Notes under the pieces: generated by a model
The model's database searches: none
Told to the model about the DNA's origin: nothing
Seen by the model: the letters and a program-made list of their open reading frames with translations, nothing else
Position numbers and translations under genes: made by a program
Source of the DNA: Clostridia bacterium
GTDB taxonomy: Bacteria; Bacillota_A; Clostridia; Lachnospirales; Lachnospiraceae
Length of the DNA: 10,301 nucleotides
Reading direction: 5' to 3'
NCBI GenBank assembly: GCA_012515365.1
Contig: JAAYYM010000325.1
Location: 1-10,301, forward strand
Shown: in pieces, positions 5,223-10,301 of the stretch
Layout of the letters: every line of letters begins with the position of its first letter
Position numbering within the stretch: position 1 is the stretch's first letter

Positions 5223-7478
5223 ATGATAAAAACAAAGCGATATCAACATACAAAAGCAAAAGAAATAAATAATGATGTTATTTCTAATGAATGGCCGGAA
5301 ATAGGGATTGTTGCAACAGAAAGCCCTAATGACCCAACGCCTTCTATAAAATTAAAAAATGGAAGTGTGGTCGAGATGGACGGGAAGAATAGGTCGAATT
5401 TTGACAGCATAGATTGTTTTATTGCAAATTATGGTATTAATAAACAAACATGTGAAAAAGCCATGTCATTATCTTCACAAAAAATAGCAGAGATGCTCGT
5501 TGATGTTCATATTACAAGGAAAGAACTGGTGGAACTTGCAACTGGTCTTACTCCTGCAAAATTAACTGAAGTAGTTAGCATAATGAATATTGTTGAAATT
5601 ATGATGGCTCAAATGAAGATGCGAGCGAGAAAGAGTACCGCAAACCAGGCTCATGTTACTAATATGAAGGATAATCCAATCTTAATTGCAGCTGATGCAG
5701 CAGAGGCGGCACTGCGCGGATTTGCGGAAGTGGAGACAACCTGTATAGTAGGAAGATATGCACCATTTAATTCAATAGCTCTTTTAATTGGTAGTCAAGT
5801 TGGAAGGCCTGGTGTTATTTCTCAATGCTCTATGGAAGAAGCAACAGAGCTTCAATTAGGGATACAAGGTCTTACATCATATGCAGAAACAATATCTGTT
5901 TATGGAACGGAGGGAGTATTCGTTGATGGAGATGACACTCCATGGTCAAAAGCATTTTTGGCCTCAGCATATGCATCAAGAGGGATAAAAATGCGATCCT
6001 CTTCTGGAAGTGGAGCCGAAGTTCTTATGGGAGATACAGAGGGAAAATCTCTTTTATATCTGGAAGCAAGATGCATTTGGGTAACAAAAGCAGCTGGTAT
6101 ACAAGGGACACAAAATGGTTCAATAGATGGACTTGCAATATCATCTGCGCTTCCTGGCGGACTTAAAATGGTTTCTTCAGAAAATCTTATTGCATCTTTA
6201 CTTGGGCTGGAAGTTGCTTCGGGAAACGACACTTGGTTTACAGGATCTGATATGCGCAGAACTGCTAAATTAATTACGGCAATGTTTCCGGGAACCGATT
6301 TCATAACATCAGGATATAGTGCAACTCCAAATGAAGATAATGTTTTTGCGGGTTCTAATGAAGATAGTAATGATTATGATGATTACTATATGATACAAAG
6401 GGATTATTTAGTAGATGGGGGATTAATTCCAGTTAGACAAAAAGATGTAATAAGAGTTAGAGAAAGAGCTGCAAAGGCTATGCAAGCAGTTTTTAAAGCT
6501 TTAGATTTCACTCCAATATCTGATGAAGAAGTAGAGGCAGCAATTGTTGCTTATTCAAGCAAAGATATGCCAGACAGAAATTCCCAAGGGGATCTAAAAT
6601 GTGCTGAGCTTATAATGACTGAGAAAATTACAGGAATTGATATAGCTTTAATTCTAAAAAAGGCCGGCTTTGATGAAGAAGCAAATTCGATTTTAGAATT
6701 AAATCGACAAAAAGTAGCTGCGGATTATCTCCAAACAGGTGCAATATTTGATGAAAAGTTCAATGCAAAAAGTTCAATAAATGATGTAAACAGTTATCAT
6801 GGTCCAGGAACTGGATATATAATAGATAAAAAAAGAAGTTTATTGATTAGTAAAATGAACAATGTGATAGAGTTAGAAAAAATAATAGAAAATGCTGGGG
6901 AATGTAACTCTGAAGATGATATCATAATTGAAGAAATCGGGAATTTCCAAAAAAGTCATATAAAGGATGAAGTTGTCGTTGCGGTTTCTCCGTCATTTGG
7001 AATATCACAGAAAAAGACTCTAGGGGGAGTAAGCCACCTTCATGTTCTCAATGAAATAAAAGCGGGCCTTGAAGAAGAAGGGATAGAAGCTAAGTTTGTA
7101 AAATGTTATGAATCTGCTGACCTTGGAGTCATAGCAAACGTTGCTTCAAAATTGAGTGGATCGGGGGTGAGTATAGGGATACAATCAAAAGGGACCAGCG
7201 TAATTCATCACAAAGATCTTTCCCCATTATCAAATTTAGAATTGTTTTCACAAGGACCCCAACTCACAAAAGAGTTATATAGAATGATAGGGAAATCTGC
7301 AGCGAAATATGCAAAAAGAGAAGTGCCTACTCCGATCCCATCTGTTGTCGACCCAAAAATCAGAAGATTTTTTGTTAAGGCAGCAATACTTCATTATGAT
7401 GACACAAATTGTATTGTTAGAAATAAACCCCCCGTAGAATTTAAATATAAAGGAGTGATTGACTGTGAAAAAGAATGA
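5223..7478 (+). CDS. B12-dependent diol/glycerol dehydratase, fused large and medium subunits
   Basis: Coenzyme B12-dependent dehydratase converting a vicinal diol to an aldehyde or ketone by radical migration. Residues 1 to about 550 match PduC-type large subunits almost without gaps; residues about 580-748 match PduD-type medium subunits (DEVVVAVSP, LSGSGVSIGIQSKGTSVIH, SPLSNLELF, GKSAAKYAKRE). Normally these are two proteins of about 554 and 190-220 residues. Relative to the Klebsiella oxytoca enzyme (numbering +1), the metal and substrate ligands are kept: Q142, H144, E171, E222, Q297, D336 and S363. Two specificity positions differ: D302 for Ser301 and T337 for Gln336. The linker (about 550-580) is acidic, and no amphipathic shell-targeting helix is evident. 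AAGGAGG (5206-5212) lies ten bases before the ATG. An internal ATG at 6855 (M545) has no ribosome binding site, so separate translation of the medium part is unlikely. The 3' end overlaps the small-subunit gene by 14 bases. Confidence 0.95.
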   Translation: MIKTKRYQHTKAKEINNDVISNEWPEIGIVATESPNDPTPSIKLKNGSVVEMDGKNRSNFDSIDCFIANYGINKQTCEKAMSLSSQKIAEMLVDVHITRKELVELATGLTPAKLTEVVSIMNIVEIMMAQMKMRARKSTANQAHVTNMKDNPILIAADAAEAALRGFAEVETTCIVGRYAPFNSIALLIGSQVGRPGVISQCSMEEATELQLGIQGLTSYAETISVYGTEGVFVDGDDTPWSKAFLASAYASRGIKMRSSSGSGAEVLMGDTEGKSLLYLEARCIWVTKAAGIQGTQNGSIDGLAISSALPGGLKMVSSENLIASLLGLEVASGNDTWFTGSDMRRTAKLITAMFPGTDFITSGYSATPNEDNVFAGSNEDSNDYDDYYMIQRDYLVDGGLIPVRQKDVIRVRERAAKAMQAVFKALDFTPISDEEVEAAIVAYSSKDMPDRNSQGDLKCAELIMTEKITGIDIALILKKAGFDEEANSILELNRQKVAADYLQTGAIFDEKFNAKSSINDVNSYHGPGTGYIIDKKRSLLISKMNNVIELEKIIENAGECNSEDDIIIEEIGNFQKSHIKDEVVVAVSPSFGISQKKTLGGVSHLHVLNEIKAGLEEEGIEAKFVKCYESADLGVIANVASKLSGSGVSIGIQSKGTSVIHHKDLSPLSNLELFSQGPQLTKELYRMIGKSAAKYAKREVPTPIPSVVDPKIRRFFVKAAILHYDDTNCIVRNKPPVEFKYKGVIDCEKE

Positions 7479-7890
7479 AATTTCTATAGATGATTATCCC
7501 CTTAGGCAAAAAAGAAGCGATTTATTATTTACTCACAATGGTGTCAATATTAATGACATTACATTTGAAAACATTTATGCCGGGGTCTTGTCTAGAGATG
7601 AATGTAGAATTAGCAAAGACAGCTTGATTTTACAAGCAAAGATTGCTGATGATATTGGTAACACACATTTAGCAGGAAACTTTAGAAGAGCTGCGGAGAT
7701 GATCGAAATAGAAAGTGACCGTATTATAGAAATATATAATGCTTTAAGACCATATCGATCCACAGAAGGAGAACTTAGGAAGGTTGTAAAAGAGTTAAAA
7801 GAAAAATATAATGCCACCATAACAGCAACCTTTATTGAAGAAGCGATTATTATTATGAAAGAAAGAAAACGATTAAAAGGAGACAGGTAG
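7465..7890 (+). CDS. Diol/glycerol dehydratase small subunit
   Basis: This 141-residue protein matches the PduE/DhaB3-type gamma subunit, which packs against the large subunit in the (alpha-beta-gamma)2 dehydratase. Family landmarks are the DYPL near the N-terminus, ENIYAGVLSRDE with the following IS-L-LQA-IA-D pattern, the nearly invariant ALRPYRST segment, and the C-terminal TFIEEA...ERKRLKGD. The length fits the family. The preferred start is GTG 7465, because AAAGGAG (7449-7455) lies nine bases upstream; a TTG at 7459 in the same frame would be only three bases from that site. The start lies inside the end of the fused subunit gene (14-base overlap), implying coupled translation and near-equal expression. 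The stop is three bases before the reactivase start. Confidence 0.93.
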   Translation: MKKNEISIDDYPLRQKRSDLLFTHNGVNINDITFENIYAGVLSRDECRISKDSLILQAKIADDIGNTHLAGNFRRAAEMIEIESDRIIEIYNALRPYRSTEGELRKVVKELKEKYNATITATFIEEAIIIMKERKRLKGDR

Positions 7891-7893
7891 TAA

Positions 7894-9714
7894 ATGAAAA
7901 AGGTAGTAGTTGGCGTTGATGTTGGAAATTCAACTACAGAAGCGGTAATGGCATATATTGATTGTAAGAACAACCCAATTTTTTTGAGGAGCGCATTAAG
8001 CCCTACAACAGGAACAAAAGGTACGACCGAAAATATTGCTGGTATTTCAATGGCAATAGAAAGTTTGTTGAAGGGGGAAAGAGATATTAAGATAGACAAG
8101 TTATTGTTGAACGATGCAGCTCCTACTATTGCTGATTTTGCAATGGAAACAATTACTGAAACAATAATTACTGACTCCGCCATTATCGGGCATAATCCAG
8201 ACACACCAGGAGGAGAAGGATTGGGGGTAGGTCAGACCATAAGAATGGGAGAATTATTGGAGTATGAAAAAAAATATATAATAGTTATAAAAGGTGATAT
8301 TGGCTTTGAAAAAGCAGCTAAGTGGATAAATGAGCAAATAGAAAAAGGACATATAATTACTGGAGCAATAGTTCAAAATGATGAAGGAACATTGATCAGC
8401 AACAGACTAAAAACCCCCATTCCTATCGTTGATGAGGTTCGTTATATTGAAGAGGTTCCCTTGCATATGCCGGGTGCAGTTGAAGTGGCTTTGCCTGGAT
8501 ACAGTGTAGATCTTCTTTCAAATCCATATGGTATTGCAACCGTTTTTGATCTAAACGCAGAAGAAACAATGTACTGTAATGGCATTGCAAAAGCTCTGAT
8601 AGGAAACAGATCAGCCGTTGTTATTAAAACCCCCAGTTCTGAAATAGATTCAAGGGTAATACCGGCAGGGCATATTGAATTGATTGGCGAAAGATATTCA
8701 AAAAGTGTTTCGATAGATAGTGGCTCCAAAAAAATAATGAGTGCACTAGAAGGAATTAAAAAGCTTACGGATATTAGAGGCGAAGCAGGGACAAATATTG
8801 GTGGAATGCTAGAGAATGTTAAAATCAAAATGGCAAAAAGTTGCAATATGCTAAAGGAAGACATTAGTTTATCAGATATATTTGCAACGGATTCATACAC
8901 ATCAGTAATTATAAAGGGCGGGCTTGCAAATGAAGTAGCAATGGAAAATGGAGTTGCTATTGCTGCCATGGTCCATGTCGACAGAAATTTCATGTCAAAA
9001 GTGGCATGTGCTTTAGAGAGAAAATTAAATATTCCTGTTGAAATTTGCGGGGCAGAAGGTAGAATGGCATTAAAAGGTGTGCTTACTACTCCAGGTACAG
9101 AAGCCCCGATTATTATGGTGGATATAGGTGCTGGCTCAACAGATGCTGCATATATGAATTCAAATGGAGAGGTAAAGGTTGTCCATTTGGCGGGTGCGGG
9201 AAATTTGATTTCCATGTTGATTCAATCAGAGCTTGGTTTAAATAGTTTTGAAGAAGCAGAAATAGTCAAAAAATATCCGTTAGCAAAAATCGACAATTTG
9301 TACCGACTGCATTATGAAAATGGAGATGTTATTTTTTTTGAAATCCCTTTACACCCCAAATATTTTGGAAGAGTCGTTGCAGTGAAAAATAGTAATAATT
9401 TGTTTATTATCGAATCAAAAGAGTCAATGGAAAAGATAAAAACCATAAGAAGAAATGCGAAAAGGAAAGTCATTACTGAAAACATCAGTAGAGCTCTTAA
9501 TAGGATAGATTTGGAAATGGATAAGCGAAAAAGAGTTATCCTTGTCGGGGGATCTGTACTGGACTTTGAACTTGCAAATATTTTGACTGAAGAAATGGAT
9601 AAATTAAAAATTGTAATTGGGAAAGGTAATATTAGAGGATGTGAAGGCCCAAGGAATGCTGTTGCAACTGGATTAATTTATTATTATTGTGAGAGAAATT
9701 ATGGGAAAAGATAG
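7894..9714 (+). CDS. Diol dehydratase reactivase large subunit (DdrA/PduG family)
   Basis: This 606-residue ATPase of the ASKHA (actin/Hsp70-like) fold is close to DdrA/PduG over its whole length. With its small partner it releases damaged cobalamin from inactivated dehydratase so that fresh adenosylcobalamin can bind. Seen: the first phosphate motif DVGNSTTE (9-16), the family signature METITETIITDSAIIGHNP, SNPYGIATVF, RGEAGTNIGGMLE, the second phosphate motif DIGAGSTD (410-417), the adenosine motif VGGS (551-554) and the C-terminal GNIRG-EGPRNAVATGL. AAAAGGAG (7875-7882) lies 11 bases before the ATG. It begins just after the small subunit, and its last codons overlap the next gene. Its presence implies that the dehydratase suffers mechanism-based inactivation in vivo. 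Confidence 0.96.
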   Translation: MKKVVVGVDVGNSTTEAVMAYIDCKNNPIFLRSALSPTTGTKGTTENIAGISMAIESLLKGERDIKIDKLLLNDAAPTIADFAMETITETIITDSAIIGHNPDTPGGEGLGVGQTIRMGELLEYEKKYIIVIKGDIGFEKAAKWINEQIEKGHIITGAIVQNDEGTLISNRLKTPIPIVDEVRYIEEVPLHMPGAVEVALPGYSVDLLSNPYGIATVFDLNAEETMYCNGIAKALIGNRSAVVIKTPSSEIDSRVIPAGHIELIGERYSKSVSIDSGSKKIMSALEGIKKLTDIRGEAGTNIGGMLENVKIKMAKSCNMLKEDISLSDIFATDSYTSVIIKGGLANEVAMENGVAIAAMVHVDRNFMSKVACALERKLNIPVEICGAEGRMALKGVLTTPGTEAPIIMVDIGAGSTDAAYMNSNGEVKVVHLAGAGNLISMLIQSELGLNSFEEAEIVKKYPLAKIDNLYRLHYENGDVIFFEIPLHPKYFGRVVAVKNSNNLFIIESKESMEKIKTIRRNAKRKVITENISRALNRIDLEMDKRKRVILVGGSVLDFELANILTEEMDKLKIVIGKGNIRGCEGPRNAVATGLIYYYCERNYGKR

Positions 9715-10042
9715 ACCAGAGATATTAATTGGAGTAACAAATGTTACCACTTCCAAACAAATAAAAAAAACCGTGAGTGAAATAATTTTTGGTATTGAAG
9801 AGGAAGGGTGCTTGTATGATATATATGATGCTATGAACATTAAAGATATAAGATATTCTTCTATAGGTATATGCGTTATTGTTTCAGAAAAGATAGCAAT
9901 CATATATGATAACGACTTGGGGGAAGCAAATCCTTTTTATACTGTTGAGATTAATTATTCCGGCTATTCAATTGAAAACTTAAGAACACTGGGGAAAAAT
10001 GCGGCTAGATATATTAAGCAAAATACATTATATATAAAATAA
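9701..10042 (+). CDS. Diol dehydratase reactivase small subunit (DdrB/PduH family)
   Basis: This 113-residue protein resembles the DdrB/PduH beta subunit, which is structurally like the dehydratase medium subunit and swaps with it during reactivation. Landmarks are the FGIEEEG loop (30-36), which holds the glutamate that in DdrB contacts the Mg site of DdrA, and the C-terminal LGKNAARYIKQ, matching the NNAARLVKG region of DdrB. The start chosen is ATG 9701, with only a weak GAGAG (9691-9695) ahead; GTG 9689 in frame would add four residues. Either start overlaps the end of the large reactivase gene, suggesting translational coupling in place of a strong ribosome binding site. It is the last gene of the operon. 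Confidence 0.9.
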   Translation: MGKDRPEILIGVTNVTTSKQIKKTVSEIIFGIEEEGCLYDIYDAMNIKDIRYSSIGICVIVSEKIAIIYDNDLGEANPFYTVEINYSGYSIENLRTLGKNAARYIKQNTLYIK

Positions 10043-10175
10043 GAGTAGATTTGGAGCTGTACTGGTCAAGCTTTTTTGTAACGCCAGTGCCTAATTATCC
10101 CAACCCGAAAGGTTTTTCACACCGTCCGTTTTTTCAAGTACGTGACCCTTCATAGCGCGTCGGAGGTCATTATAC
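10043..10175. other. Gene-free gap between the operon and the insertion element
   Basis: No coding frame is supported. Two weak hairpins could end the operon transcript: an 8-bp stem with two G-U pairs (10059-10066 with 10083-10090) that has its T-run in the loop, and AACC (10102-10105) / GGTT (10111-10114) followed by TTT. Neither is a convincing intrinsic terminator. From about 10118 the DNA is visibly richer in CG dinucleotides than the genes upstream, suggesting foreign or mobile DNA begins before the called element end. Confidence 0.4.
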
Positions 10176-10197
10176 GAGACCGTTTCAAAGATTGTGT

Positions 10198-10241
10198 AAA
10201 CCTCCAAGCTGATGTAGAATAACGACACAGTTTGGAGGTTT
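10198..10241 (+). promoter_or_regulatory. Hairpin sequestering the Shine-Dalgarno of the transposase frame
   Basis: AAACCTCCAAGCTG (10198-10211) pairs with CAGTTTGGAGGTTT (10228-10241): 14 bp with one G-U pair around a 16-base loop. The downstream arm contains the GGAGG (10234-10238) that serves the ATG at 10246, so in a folded transcript the site is fully paired. Insertion sequences such as IS10 and IS50 use comparable structures to block translation from read-through transcripts entering from outside. Confidence 0.7.
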
Positions 10242-10245
10242 TAAA

Positions 10246-10301
10246 ATGCCAAAAAGAAAAGAAGAAACATTTGAAACAAAGAGGCGAAGAGAAAAAGCAG
10301 A
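10246..10301 (+). CDS. N-terminal fragment of a probable transposase
   Basis: Only 18 codons lie in the window; the frame runs off the end. The visible residues, MPKRKEETFETKRRREKA, are strongly basic and charged, as is common at transposase N-termini, but are too few to identify a family. GGAGG (10234-10238) lies seven bases upstream. The assignment comes from the terminal-repeat-like sequence just upstream. Confidence 0.45.
   Translation, partial: MPKRKEETFETKRRREKA

Larger units (their letters stand above)
10176..10301 (+). mobile_element. Left end of an IS256-like insertion sequence (cut by the window)
   Basis: The segment 10176-10202 begins GAGACCGTTTC and contains ATTGTGTAAA (10191-10200), a block characteristic of IS256-family terminal inverted repeats as remembered from IS256 itself. 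A short reading frame with a good ribosome binding site starts 70 bases in, as expected for a transposase gene. The right end and most of the transposase lie outside the window, so the family call rests on the terminal motif and layout alone. Confidence 0.5.

Noticed and set aside
7575..8204. Minus-strand open frame of 209 codons across the small subunit and reactivase start
   Set aside because: Antisense to two well-supported genes; the hydrophobic translation is what reverse reading of AT-rich coding DNA gives.
8442..9215. Long minus-strand open frame of 257 codons inside the reactivase gene
   Set aside because: It is fully antisense to a gene with end-to-end family similarity, and its translation resembles no family I know.
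10051..10077. AGCT...AGCT followed by TTTTTT as an intrinsic terminator of the operon
   Set aside because: The stem is only four base pairs, too weak for a terminator.

Overview
The window is AT-rich DNA with strong AGGAGG-type ribosome binding sites, ATG/GTG starts and tight same-strand gene packing. It carries a coenzyme B12-dependent dehydratase, so it most likely comes from an anaerobic low-GC Firmicute (Clostridia or a relative). This is inferred from base composition and gene content; no taxonomic marker gene is present.

Layout. Positions 1-191 hold no recognisable gene. A minus-strand gene (192-710) encodes a PEBP/YbhB-like protein and is divergent from everything else. The divergent intergenic region (711-1083) is rich in regulatory structure: a 22-nt direct repeat pair, two compact perfect inverted repeats, and a -24/-12 sequence with exact GG-N10-GC spacing that looks like a sigma-54 promoter. 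From 1084 to 10042 seven genes lie on the plus strand: a thiamine-diphosphate (ThDP) enzyme of the acetolactate synthase/2-hydroxyacyl-CoA lyase type, an SDR dehydrogenase, an APC-family permease, a B12-dependent diol/glycerol dehydratase whose large and medium subunits are fused in one 751-residue chain, its small subunit, and the large and small subunits of the dehydratase reactivase. A good TTGACA promoter and a 14-bp hairpin in the permease-dehydratase gap suggest that the B12 block can also be transcribed separately. The last ~125 bases look like the left end of an IS256-like insertion sequence with the first 18 codons of its transposase, whose Shine-Dalgarno is buried in a 14-bp hairpin.

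How the genes may work together (inference). The permease imports a small, possibly nitrogen-containing substrate. The ThDP enzyme makes or breaks a C-C bond next to a carbonyl, the SDR interconverts a carbonyl and an alcohol, and the dehydratase turns a vicinal diol into an aldehyde or ketone while the reactivase swaps out damaged cofactor. The usual pdu partners (shell proteins, PduP aldehyde dehydrogenase, adenosyltransferase) are absent from the window. Two residues at positions known to set diol dehydratase specificity differ (Ser301 to Asp, Gln336 to Thr), so the substrate is probably not propane-1,2-diol or glycerol. This looks like an uncharacterised B12-dependent catabolic operon.
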